Below are positions 1 through 6,023 of a stretch of 7,257 nucleotides of DNA, piece by piece (within the stretch, counting starts at the first letter, position 1; each line of letters starts with the position of its first letter). Source of the stretch: Coriobacteriia bacterium (GTDB lineage Bacteria; Actinomycetota; Coriobacteriia; Anaerosomatales; PALSA-660); assembly GCA_003133285.1 (NCBI GenBank), contig PKWR01000191.1, forward strand, positions 11,290-18,546, in the 5' to 3' direction. A program made the position numbers and the translations under genes. The notes beneath the pieces were generated by a model. The model was not told where the DNA came from. It did no database searches and saw nothing but the letters and a program-made list of their open reading frames with translations.

Positions 1-12
1 GAAGGGCCCTCA

Positions 13-333
13 GTGAAGCCGAACATGAACAATGCGATGAAGCAGGTCCAGAAGGCCCAGGCCGAGATGGCGCGCGTCCAGGAGGAGCTCAACTCCGACC
101 TGGTGACCGCTTCGGCCGGCGGGGGAGCCGTGAAGGTCTCCATCACGGGTGGCCTGACCGTCACCAACGTCGTCATCGACCCGCGCGCGGTCGACCCCGA
201 CGACGTCGAGATGCTGCAGGACATGGTGGTCGCCGCCGTCAACGAGGCCCTGCGCGAGGCGCAGGAGCTGGCCAACACGAAGATGTCCCGCGTCATGGGC
301 GGCCTCGGCCTGCCCGGCGGCCTCGGGTTCTAG
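13..333 (+). CDS. YbaB/EbfC family nucleoid-associated DNA-binding protein
   Basis: This is a 106-residue protein of the YbaB/EbfC family, small dimeric DNA-binding proteins of the nucleoid. Seen: a lysine/glutamine/glutamate-rich amphipathic helix at about residues 8-30 (NNAMKQVQKAQAEMARVQEE), then a short beta core with GGGAVKVSITGG (about 36-47) and a second long helix with DDVEMLQDMVVAAVNEALREA (about 63-84). It ends in the Gly/Leu/Pro-rich tail GGLGLPGGLGF that is typical of the family. Length is normal. The GTG start at 13 has a GAAGGG ribosome site six bases upstream; an in-frame ATG at 25 is the alternative. The frame stays open to the window edge, so a longer start cannot be excluded. 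The stop lies five bases before recR. The ybaB-recR pair is widely conserved, often after dnaX, which would lie just outside the window. Its exact role in the cell is not settled. Confidence 0.95.
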   Translation: MKPNMNNAMKQVQKAQAEMARVQEELNSDLVTASAGGGAVKVSITGGLTVTNVVIDPRAVDPDDVEMLQDMVVAAVNEALREAQELANTKMSRVMGGLGLPGGLGF

Positions 334-338
334 GGCCG

Positions 339-938
339 ATGTCGTACTACGCCGAACCCATCGCACGCCTGCTCGAGGAGCTCGAAAGGCTCCCGGGCGT
401 GGGCCCGAAGTCCGCGCAGCGCATCGCCTTCCACATGCTCAAAGGAGATGACGCGACCGCGCAGCGGCTGGCCGACGCCATCGTCGAGGTCAAGCGACAG
501 ATCCACTTCTGCTCGCGGTGCTTCAACTTCGCCGCCGACGACCTGTGCGAGTTCTGCAGCGAGCCGCGGCGCGACCCTTCGATCCTGTGTGTGGTCGAGG
601 AGCCACGCGACGTCGTGGCGATCGAGCGGACCGGCGAGTTCCACGGCCTCTACCACGTCCTGCAGGGCGCGATATCGCCGATCGACGGCATCGGGCCGGA
701 ACAGATCCGCGCCCGCGAGCTGATCGACCGGCTGGCCGACGGTTCCGTGACCGAGGTCGTCATCGCCACCAACCCGAACATCGAGGGCGAGACGACAGCG
801 CTCTACCTGTCCCGCCTCATCAAGCCGCTCGGCATCAAGGTCACCCGGATCGCGTCGGGGCTGCCCGTCGGCGGTGACCTCGAGTTCGCTGACGAGGTCA
901 CGCTCGGCCGCGCCCTGGAGGCCCGCCGGGAGATGTGA
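339..938 (+). CDS. recR: Recombination mediator protein RecR
   Basis: RecR works with RecO (and RecF) to load RecA on gapped single-stranded DNA during recombinational repair. The 199-residue length is standard and all domains are visible in order. A helix-hairpin-helix region carries LPGVGPKSAQRIAFHML (about 18-34). A four-cysteine zinc site is formed by C58, C61, C70 and C73. A Toprim domain runs from about 82, with CVVEEPRDV, then GLYHVLQGAISPIDGIGP (103-120) and EVVIATNPNIEGETTALYL (139-157). The C-terminal GLPVGGDLEFADEVTLGRALEAR matches the family end motif. The ATG at 339 lies five bases after the ybaB stop, so the two are almost certainly co-transcribed and perhaps translationally coupled; the ribosome site (TAGGG) is weak. 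Two hairpins follow the stop. Nothing looks degraded. Confidence 0.98.
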   Translation: MSYYAEPIARLLEELERLPGVGPKSAQRIAFHMLKGDDATAQRLADAIVEVKRQIHFCSRCFNFAADDLCEFCSEPRRDPSILCVVEEPRDVVAIERTGEFHGLYHVLQGAISPIDGIGPEQIRARELIDRLADGSVTEVVIATNPNIEGETTALYLSRLIKPLGIKVTRIASGLPVGGDLEFADEVTLGRALEARREM

Positions 939-942
939 CGCC

Positions 943-965
943 CCCGGCGGCCCCGAGCCGCCGGG
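943..965 (+). repeat. Stem-loop directly after recR
   Basis: A perfect 9-bp stem (CCCGGCGGC, 943-951, with GCCGCCGGG, 957-965) encloses a 5-base loop. It begins five bases after the recR stop codon. No T-run follows, so alone it would be a poor intrinsic terminator. It probably acts with the next hairpin in ending or stabilising the recR transcript. Confidence 0.6.
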
Positions 966-985
966 ACATCCGAACGCACATACCG

Positions 986-1014
986 ACGCCGGGCCGCGAA
1001 CAGCGGCCCGGCGT
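986..1014 (+). terminator. Probable terminator of the ybaB-recR operon
   Basis: A perfect 12-bp stem pairs 986-997 (ACGCCGGGCCGC) with 1003-1014 around the 5-base loop GAACA. The downstream stretch is moderately T-rich (TTCACATTCCTGTCGCTTTCC region) rather than a clean T-run, as is common in GC-rich genomes. The position after recR and before a new transcription unit supports a terminator. Its right arm ends inside the first unit of the repeat array that follows. Confidence 0.7.
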
Positions 1015-1056
1015 TCACATTCCTGTCGCTTTCCGTTCGCGCGGAATTGACGGTCT
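1013..1056 (+). promoter_or_regulatory. Candidate PHO box: four 11-base direct repeat units upstream of the pst operon
   Basis: Four contiguous 11-base units can be read: GTTCACATTCC (1013-1023), TGTCGCTTTCC (1024-1034), GTTCGCGCGGA (1035-1045) and ATTGACGGTCT (1046-1056). Units 1 and 3 share GTTC, then A or G, then C; units 1 and 2 share the tail TTTCC or ATTCC. PhoB/PhoP-type regulators bind tandem 11-base units, with the core GTTCACC in Streptomyces and CTGTCAT in E. coli; units 1 and 3 fit best, unit 2 fits the TGTC form, and unit 4 is weak. The array sits between the recR terminator and a pst operon, where a phosphate-starvation operator is expected. No convincing -10 lies at the usual distance. 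A TTGACG at 1047-1052 and a TAGCAT at 1095-1100 are present but do not form one well-spaced promoter. The regulator itself is not in the window. Confidence 0.45.
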
Positions 1057-1067
1057 TCTTCCGCGCG
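1038..1067. repeat. Inverted repeat around TTGACG in the upstream region of the pst operon
   Basis: Nine bases, CGCGCGGAA (1038-1046), are repeated exactly as the reverse complement TTCCGCGCG (1059-1067), with a 12-base spacer containing TTGACG. It overlaps the last two units of the 11-base array. It may be an operator for a dimeric regulator, or a hairpin near the 5' end of the transcript. The remaining gap to 1206 shows no clear gene or riboswitch fold; it holds only the possible -10 at 1095-1100 and the ribosome site GAGGAGG at 1196-1202. Confidence 0.45.
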
Positions 1068-1206
1068 TGCAACCAACGGCGACCCCGCACTCCCTAGCAT
1101 CTTCCTCAGCCAGCAACCGCCGTCGTGCACACGTCGCGTTGCCGGCCCGGAACACAGACCACAAGAGCTGGACATCCGATTCGAAGAGAAGGTGTGAGGA
1201 GGCATC

Positions 1207-1995
1207 ATGCGTTTGAAGTTCAATGCCACAGTCGCCGCCATTGTCACGGCACTCCTGCTGGGCGCCGTCGTGGCTCCGGCGATGGCGGCGTTGTCGCCGC
1301 AGACGGTCGCGCTTCAGCTCGGTGATTCAGCGGGGACCGGCTACTACGCCGCTTACGGCCAGGGTATCGACCTGCTGCCGACCAGCCTCTCGACGATCGA
1401 GCGCCCCGGCGACGTCTTCGCCTTCGAGGCGTACGTCACGGACTCGGACGGCGTCCAGAAGTGGCTGCCGCTCCAGGACTTCGAGTCGATCACACTCGAG
1501 GACACCAACACCGTGCAGCCGTTCGGCTTCCGCCTCGGCTACGAGGGGACCGTCAGCCTGACCGACTTCAGCACCGCCGCGCTGACCTTCCCGGCCCAGA
1601 TCCGCTGCGAGTACAAGCCGGTCGATCCCGCCACCGGCAAGAGCGCATCGACCACTCCCGACAAGACCTACAGCGAGACCGAGACCGTCAACGTCGTCAA
1701 GAACGGCGTCACCAAGGTCACGATCGCGACGAGCGGCACCATCAAGCACGCCGGAACCGTCTTCAAGCTCCACGTGTCGCCGAACTGCGGTGTCGGCACC
1801 ATCAAGGTCACGGTCTCGAAGTCCGGTTCGCCGACGCGGACCTACAACGTCACGACCGACCAGGACGGCTACGCGACCTCGACGCTCAAGCTCGGGACCA
1901 GGAACGGCACCTACAAGGTGACCGCGAAGTTCCTCGGCAACCTGTTCGGCGCGGCGTCCAAGACCGCCGTCAAGTTCGTCCACGCAAACCGCTAG
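1207..1995 (+). CDS. Secreted protein of unknown function with a C-terminal Ig-like fold, first gene of the pst operon
   Basis: I do not recognise this 262-residue protein as a named family. A Sec signal peptide is clear: basic MRLK, a hydrophobic stretch to about residue 23, and an AMA cleavage site at 25-27, so the product is exported without a lipobox. Residues about 35-135 are rich in aromatic and acidic residues and look beta-stranded (YYAAYGQGIDLLP, GDVFAFEAYVTDSDG, QKWLPLQDFESITLED). Residues about 165-262 resemble a bacterial Ig-like domain: GTIKVTVSKSG, a Tyr-Asn-Val strand, DQDGYATSTLKLGTRNGTYKVTAKFLGN and a final strand AVKFVHA. There are only two cysteines, C134 and C194, which could form a disulfide. 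The ATG has GAGGAGG four bases upstream. The stop is 25 bases before pstS with no terminator between, so the two are likely co-transcribed. Possible roles are binding phosphate or a phosphorylated compound, or a surface scaffold; none is shown. Confidence 0.85.
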   Translation: MRLKFNATVAAIVTALLLGAVVAPAMAALSPQTVALQLGDSAGTGYYAAYGQGIDLLPTSLSTIERPGDVFAFEAYVTDSDGVQKWLPLQDFESITLEDTNTVQPFGFRLGYEGTVSLTDFSTAALTFPAQIRCEYKPVDPATGKSASTTPDKTYSETETVNVVKNGVTKVTIATSGTIKHAGTVFKLHVSPNCGVGTIKVTVSKSGSPTRTYNVTTDQDGYATSTLKLGTRNGTYKVTAKFLGNLFGAASKTAVKFVHANR

Positions 1996-2020
1996 TCACC
2001 TCAGAAGGAGGAACATCAAC

Positions 2021-2851
2021 ATGCTGCGCTCCGCGAAGCTCCGCATCGTCGCCATGGTCGCGACGATCGCCATGGTGGCCGCCGTCACGCCGGCATTCGC
2101 CGCCACCACGCTCCACATCGACGGTTCCACTACGCTCCAGCCGCTCGCCCAGACCTGGGCCTCGGTCTACAAGGCCAAGTACGGCTGGGCCATCACGGTC
2201 GCCGGCGGCGGCTCCGGCAAGGGCGTCACGGACGCCGAGGCAGGCGTCGTCGACATCGGCATGTCCTCGGCCGTCAAGACGAGCTCGACTCCGTCCGACC
2301 TGGTCTTCACCCCCGTCGCACGTGACGCCCTCATCATCGTCGTGAACCCGAAGAACGCGTTCTACAAGATCACCCAGGCCCAGGTGAAGAAGATCTTCAG
2401 CGGCCAGATCACGAACTGGCATCAGCTCAGCTCCAGCTACCCGAGCCACTCGATCGACCTCGTCGGCCGCACCGGTTCCTCGGGCACGTACTCCTACTTC
2501 AAGTCGGCCATGATGAGCGGAACCAAGCAGTCCAGCCGCACGCGCACCCTGGCCAGCAACGGCATGGTCCGCTCCGCCGTCGCCGGTGACCGCTACGCGA
2601 TCGGCTACCTGGCCATGGCGTACAAGAACACCTCGGTCAAGGCGCTCAACATGCCGCACGTCCCCGGCGCGACCGCCGGCTTCGTCGTCCCGACGAAGAA
2701 CACCGCGCTCAACGGCAGCTACCCCTACGTCCGCGACCTCTTCTTCATCACGAAGGGCGCTCCCGCGGGCAACGCCAAGACCTTCATCAACTGGTGCCTG
2801 AGCTCGACCGGGCAGGCGTACACCCACACCGACTACCTCCCCCTCCACTAG
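2021..2851 (+). CDS. pstS: Phosphate ABC transporter substrate-binding protein PstS
   Basis: PstS binds phosphate outside the membrane and delivers it to PstC/PstA. The 276-residue protein starts with a Sec signal peptide (MLRSAKLR, hydrophobic core, cleavage probably after TPAFA at residue 27). The phosphate-binding loops are visible: IDGSTTLQPL (33-42), GGGSGKGVTDAEAGVVDIGMSS (62-83, with D78 in the place of the phosphate-contacting Asp) and GRTGSSGTYSYF (149-160). IFSGQITNW (125-133) and the late GYLAMAYK are also family marks. The signal peptide has no cysteine after its cleavage site, so there is no lipobox and the protein is predicted to be soluble, which is unusual for a single-membrane bacterium. 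The ribosome site AGAAGGAGG (2003-2011) is nearly perfect and nine bases from the ATG, fitting high expression. It is the second gene of the operon; a 132-base gap with stem-loops follows. Confidence 0.96.
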   Translation: MLRSAKLRIVAMVATIAMVAAVTPAFAATTLHIDGSTTLQPLAQTWASVYKAKYGWAITVAGGGSGKGVTDAEAGVVDIGMSSAVKTSSTPSDLVFTPVARDALIIVVNPKNAFYKITQAQVKKIFSGQITNWHQLSSSYPSHSIDLVGRTGSSGTYSYFKSAMMSGTKQSSRTRTLASNGMVRSAVAGDRYAIGYLAMAYKNTSVKALNMPHVPGATAGFVVPTKNTALNGSYPYVRDLFFITKGAPAGNAKTFINWCLSSTGQAYTHTDYLPLH

Positions 2852-2874
2852 GCACGACGGAGCAACTGCGCACG

Positions 2875-2916
2875 GGAGGTGCTGCCCTCGTCCCTCAGGA
2901 CGGTGGCAGCACCTCC
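2875..2916 (+). terminator. Long stem-loop between pstS and pstC, candidate attenuator or mRNA stabiliser
   Basis: A perfect 12-bp stem pairs GGAGGTGCTGCC (2875-2886) with GGCAGCACCTCC (2905-2916). Inside the 18-base loop a second 5-bp stem (CGTCC, 2889-2893, with GGACG, 2898-2902) closes on a CTCA tetraloop. No T-run follows. Such a hairpin after a binding-protein gene commonly limits read-through to, or protects the mRNA end of, the first genes, giving much more binding protein than permease. That role is inferred. Confidence 0.6.
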
Positions 2917-2929
2917 GGCGCATGCGCCG
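2916..2929. repeat. 14-bp perfect palindrome between pstS and pstC
   Basis: CGGCGCATGCGCCG is its own reverse complement. It begins at the last base of the preceding hairpin. It can fold as a short hairpin in RNA or serve as a symmetric protein site in DNA; I cannot tell which. Confidence 0.5.
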
Positions 2930-2936
2930 TTCGGCC

Positions 2937-2959
2937 GCCGGTGCCGCTCCGACACCGGC
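2937..2959 (+). repeat. Third stem-loop ahead of pstC
   Basis: A 7-bp stem (GCCGGTG, 2937-2943, with CACCGGC, 2953-2959) has a 9-base loop. It ends eight bases before the AGGAAG ribosome site of pstC (2967-2972), so it could affect access to pstC translation. Confidence 0.4.
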
Positions 2960-2983
2960 CGATCCCAGGAAGCAACCATCACG

Positions 2984-4024
2984 ATGCCAGTCCACGCAGA
3001 AGCCGCGGTCCTCGCTCCGTTGTCCGGTGGCCCCACGGCCATCGACCTCAAAGAGCGCGTGAGGAGCACCGCCAGCGACCGGTTCATGCCCTACCTGCTC
3101 GGCGCGGCCGCGATCTTCTCGGGGCTGATCGTCACGCTGCTGGTCTTCTTCGTCGTCCAGAAGGCGTGGCCGGTCTTCCACGCCGAGGGACTTCGCTTCA
3201 TCACGGCGGGCGGATGGGACACCCAGCTCGAGGACGCGTGGAACGGCTCCGCGTTCTTCGGGGTCCGGGCGCTCATCGCCGGTTCGGCCTTCTCGACCCT
3301 CGGCGCCCTGCTCGTATCGTTCGTGCTGGGGCTCGGCTGCGCGATCTTCCTGGCCGAGCTCGCCCCGGCCTGGCTGAGGCGGCCGTTCGAGACGATCGTC
3401 CAGCTCCTCGCGGGCATCCCCTCCGTCGTGTTCGGGCTCGTCGGGCTCATGGTGGTCGTCACGTTCATCGCCGACCACATGGTCCCGGGCAACTCCGGCG
3501 ACGTCGTCACCGAGATACCGATCGGCGGCGCCTGCCTGCTGGCGGCGATCGTCGTGCTGACCTTCATGATCCTGCCGTTCTTCGTGACCGTGGCCACCGA
3601 CTCGCTGCGCGCCGTCCCGCGGTCGTACGTCGACGGCGGCCTCGCGCTCGGCATGACCCGCTGGCGGACCATCATGCGCATCCAGCTCCCGACCGCGGCG
3701 CCCGGCCTGATCGCCGGCCTCGTGCTCGCGGCGGCCCGTGGTATCGGCGAGGCGATCGCGATCTCGATGGTCGCGGGCGCGATCGCATTCATGCCCAACT
3801 TCGCACACGGCCCGCTGTACATGTTGCTCGAGCCCATCCGCAGCATGGCCTCGGCGATCGTCGAGAACGGCGGCGAGGCCATGGATGTCCCCTCGATCGC
3901 GGCGGCCCTGTTCGGGCTCGCGACACTGCTCCTCGCCTTCAGCATCACCCTGAGCATGATCGCGCGCTGGGCGTTCGGCCTCTTCAGCCGACGCATGGGC
4001 GTGGTCAGCGACCGGAACCTCTAG
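2984..4024 (+). CDS. pstC: Phosphate ABC transporter permease PstC
   Basis: PstC is one of the two membrane subunits of the PstSCAB phosphate importer. From the ATG at 2984 it has 346 residues, near the family norm. A hydrophilic N-terminus of about 35 residues precedes roughly six membrane segments (about 37-60, 97-124, 138-164, 183-204, 240-268, 305-330). The cytoplasmic EAA loop that docks the ATPase is clear: DGGLALGMTRWRTIMRIQLPTAAPG (217-241). The conserved fifth-segment motif ARGIGEAIAISM keeps R252 and E256, the charged pair of PstC proteins. The start has AGGAAG (2967-2972) eleven bases upstream. The frame is open further upstream to 2879, but that would run through the stem-loops and give an unlikely arginine- and proline-rich leader. 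The stop codon overlaps the ribosome site of pstA. Confidence 0.95.
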   Translation: MPVHAEAAVLAPLSGGPTAIDLKERVRSTASDRFMPYLLGAAAIFSGLIVTLLVFFVVQKAWPVFHAEGLRFITAGGWDTQLEDAWNGSAFFGVRALIAGSAFSTLGALLVSFVLGLGCAIFLAELAPAWLRRPFETIVQLLAGIPSVVFGLVGLMVVVTFIADHMVPGNSGDVVTEIPIGGACLLAAIVVLTFMILPFFVTVATDSLRAVPRSYVDGGLALGMTRWRTIMRIQLPTAAPGLIAGLVLAAARGIGEAIAISMVAGAIAFMPNFAHGPLYMLLEPIRSMASAIVENGGEAMDVPSIAAALFGLATLLLAFSITLSMIARWAFGLFSRRMGVVSDRNL

Positions 4025-4034
4025 GAGCGGCGAA

Positions 4035-4979
4035 GTGGAATCCATCACCAAGCAGGGCAACCGCCGCATCGGCTCGAGCATCGGCATCGCGCTGTGCTGG
4101 GCCGCATCGATCGCGGTCGCGGCGGTCTGCCTCTTCATCATCGGCTACCTCGTGTTCCAGGGATGGCACGCCATCAACTGGCACTTCCTGAGTTCCGACC
4201 CCGTGGCGAGCCTGTCCGAGGAATCGGCCGGCGGCGTGCGTACCCCGATGGTGGGCACCGCGATCCTGGTCCTCTTCAGCATCGTGCTCATCCTCCCGGT
4301 GGCGATCGGCGCGGCGGTCTACCTGGCCGAGTACATGGACGAGCGCTGGTGGATCACGCGCATCGTCCGCATCGGCCTCGAGACGCTTGCGAGCGTTCCG
4401 AGCGTCGTGTTCGGCATGTTCGGGCTCGCCGTCTTCACCGTGGGCTTCTTCAAGTTCCTGTCGTCGAGCGGGACCGAGGGGGGCTCGATGGCGTTCGGCC
4501 GCTCCTTCCTGGTCGCCTCCATCGTCATGGGCGTGCACATCCTGCCGTTCGTGATCAAGGTCGCCGAGGAGGCGATCCGCAGCATCCCGAAGTCCCTGCG
4601 CCAGGGCGCGCTGGCCCTCGGGATGACGAAGTGGCGCACGATCCGCAAGGTCGTGCTGCCCGCGGCCGCCCCCGGGATCGCGACGGCCGTCGTGCTCGGC
4701 ATGGGGCTGGCCGCCGGCGACACGGCTATCGTGTGGTTGACCCTCGGCGGCACGATGACGATGGCCTCGGACGCCTGGTGGAGGGTCAGCAACTGGCTCC
4801 CCGTGTTGCGGGGGGCTGGCTCCACGCTGACCACCTTCATCTACTTCAACTCGCCCGCGGGCGACGGCAACTCGCCGGGCGCGGCGTTCGGCGCGGCGCT
4901 CGTGCTGATCGTGCTCGTGCTCGTCCTCAACCTCACCGCGCAGCTGCTGTTCCGTCGCGGCTCGAAGGCCGGCTCCTGA
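4035..4979 (+). CDS. pstA: Phosphate ABC transporter permease PstA
   Basis: PstA is the second membrane subunit of the phosphate importer, 314 residues with about six hydrophobic segments (about 17-42, 73-98, 112-137, 157-175, 208-238, 284-306). The ATPase-docking EAA loop is RQGALALGMTKWRTIRKVVLPAAAPG (189-214). The GTG start at 4035 has AGGAG (4023-4027) seven bases upstream, overlapping the pstC stop, which suggests coupled translation. Odd: in the fifth segment, where PstA proteins usually read A-R-x-x-G-E-T-A, this one reads GLAAGDTAIVW (224-234). The arginine is replaced by L225 and the glutamate by D229. The partner PstC keeps both charged residues. The protein otherwise looks intact and not degraded. 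Its TGA overlaps an ATG by one base, a possible start of pstB. Confidence 0.95.
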   Translation: MESITKQGNRRIGSSIGIALCWAASIAVAAVCLFIIGYLVFQGWHAINWHFLSSDPVASLSEESAGGVRTPMVGTAILVLFSIVLILPVAIGAAVYLAEYMDERWWITRIVRIGLETLASVPSVVFGMFGLAVFTVGFFKFLSSSGTEGGSMAFGRSFLVASIVMGVHILPFVIKVAEEAIRSIPKSLRQGALALGMTKWRTIRKVVLPAAAPGIATAVVLGMGLAAGDTAIVWLTLGGTMTMASDAWWRVSNWLPVLRGAGSTLTTFIYFNSPAGDGNSPGAAFGAALVLIVLVLVLNLTAQLLFRRGSKAGS

Positions 4980-5013
4980 TGTCCGGGACGCGGCCGTCCG
5001 TCTCTGCGATCCG

Positions 5014-5019
5014 AAAGGA
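5014..5019 (+). promoter_or_regulatory. Ribosome binding site that decides the pstB start
   Basis: AAAGGA lies seven bases before the GTG at 5027 and is the best ribosome site near the beginning of pstB. The competing ATG at 4979, in the same frame and overlapping the pstA stop (TGATG), has only a GAAGG at 4964-4968. I therefore favour GTG 5027. Confidence 0.5.
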
Positions 5020-5026
5020 CGTCCCC

Positions 5027-5881
5027 GTGAGCGATACCTTCATGACAGCGGACCCGCGTGACACCTTCTCGCTGCTGGAGGGGATGCTCTCGTCGTCCGC
5101 CCCGCGCGTGCGCGACGGCGTCGCGCCGGCCATCTTCGAGGTCCGCGCGCTCGACGTGAGCTACGGCTCGAAGCGGGTCCTGCACGACGTCTCGCTCGAG
5201 CTGCCGGAGAAGCGCATCACCGCCTTCATCGGCCCCTCGGGCTGCGGGAAGTCGACCGCGCTGCGCTGCCTCAACCGTATGAACGACGAGATCCCGTCGT
5301 TCCATTCGCGCGGGAAGATCATGCTCGCGGGGCAGGACATCCGGGGCAAGGGCGTCGACATCACCGCGCTGCGCCGCGCCGTCGGCATGGTCTTCCAACA
5401 GCCGAACCCGTTCCCCATGTCGGTCTACGACAACATCGCGCTCGCGGTGGGGGAGCACGAGGGGCGCATCGCCCGCTCGACGATGGACGGCATCGTGGAG
5501 CGGGCGCTGAGGCAGGCCAGCCTGTGGCAGGAGGTCAAGGACGGACTGAAGGGGTCGGCGCTCGCGCTCTCGGGCGGGCAGCAGCAGCGGCTGTGCATCG
5601 CCCGCGCGCTCGCGGTAAAGCCCGCGGTGATCATGCTGGACGAGCCGTGCGCGTCGCTCGACCCGATCTCCACGGCCCGGATCGAGGAGCTGCTGCTCGA
5701 GCTGTCGACCGACTACTCGATCGTCATCGTCACGCACAACATGGCGCAGGCCAAGCGCATCTCGGACAAGGTCGCCTTCTTCCTGATGGGCAGGCTCGTC
5801 GAGATGGGCGACGCCCTCCAGGTCTTCGAGGCGCCGGCGCGGTCCGAGACCGCCGAGTACATCAGCGGCTCCTTCGGATAG
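5027..5881 (+). CDS. pstB: Phosphate ABC transporter ATP-binding protein PstB
   Basis: PstB hydrolyses ATP on the cytoplasmic side to drive phosphate import through PstC/PstA. From the GTG it has 284 residues (300 from the ATG at 4979). Key elements, numbered from GTG: Walker A GPSGCGKS (69-76), then the PstB-typical ALRCLNRMND, Q-loop VFQQPNPFPMSVYDNIA (122-138), ABC signature LSGGQQQR (181-188), Walker B VIMLDEPCASLDP (201-213) and switch histidine in IVTHNMAQAKRISD (234-247). The C-terminal EYISGSFG is typical of PstB. The N-terminus carries about 36 residues before the core (FEVRALDVSYG), longer than usual and without a recognised motif. It is the last gene of the operon: no phoU follows, only a terminator-like hairpin 22 bases after the stop. 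Confidence 0.96.
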   Translation: MSDTFMTADPRDTFSLLEGMLSSSAPRVRDGVAPAIFEVRALDVSYGSKRVLHDVSLELPEKRITAFIGPSGCGKSTALRCLNRMNDEIPSFHSRGKIMLAGQDIRGKGVDITALRRAVGMVFQQPNPFPMSVYDNIALAVGEHEGRIARSTMDGIVERALRQASLWQEVKDGLKGSALALSGGQQQRLCIARALAVKPAVIMLDEPCASLDPISTARIEELLLELSTDYSIVIVTHNMAQAKRISDKVAFFLMGRLVEMGDALQVFEAPARSETAEYISGSFG

Positions 5882-5903
5882 CGGATCGGCCAGCCCTTCC
5901 TCC

Positions 5904-5947
5904 GACGCCGCCTCCCGCGCCCGTCTCCCTGGCGCGGGGGCGGCGTC
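5904..5947 (+). terminator. Terminator-like hairpin ending the pst operon
   Basis: The outer stem pairs 5904-5912 (GACGCCGCC) with 5939-5947. After one bulged T (5913), CCCGCGCC (5914-5921) pairs with 5931-5938, leaving a 9-base loop, so there are 17 base pairs in all. A clean T-run is absent; CCTCG follows. The position 22 bases after pstB and the stem strength support transcription termination. Confidence 0.65.
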
Positions 5948-5952
5948 CTCGC

Positions 5953-5974
5953 GTCCGGAAACGCTTCGCCGGAC
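5953..5974 (+). terminator. Second hairpin after pstB
   Basis: A 6-bp stem (GTCCGG, 5953-5958, with CCGGAC, 5969-5974) has a 10-base loop and is followed by CCCTTTCG, a short pyrimidine run. It sits six bases after the larger hairpin and may be a back-up terminator. The rest of the gap up to 6185 holds no convincing gene. Confidence 0.4.
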
Positions 5975-6023
5975 CCCTTTCGAGAGGCGTGATTTCCAGT
6001 TCTTGTGCGCCGTTCACCGACGC

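Noticed and set aside
330..1247. Minus-strand frame across recR and the following gap
   Set aside because: It mirrors recR; the part beyond recR covers terminator hairpins and has no recognisable domain.
1970..4141. Very long open frame on the minus strand opposite pstS and pstC
   Set aside because: It lies antiparallel to clear pst genes. Its translation is Arg/Asp/Glu/His/Gly-rich low complexity with no domain, as expected of a mirror frame in GC-rich coding DNA.
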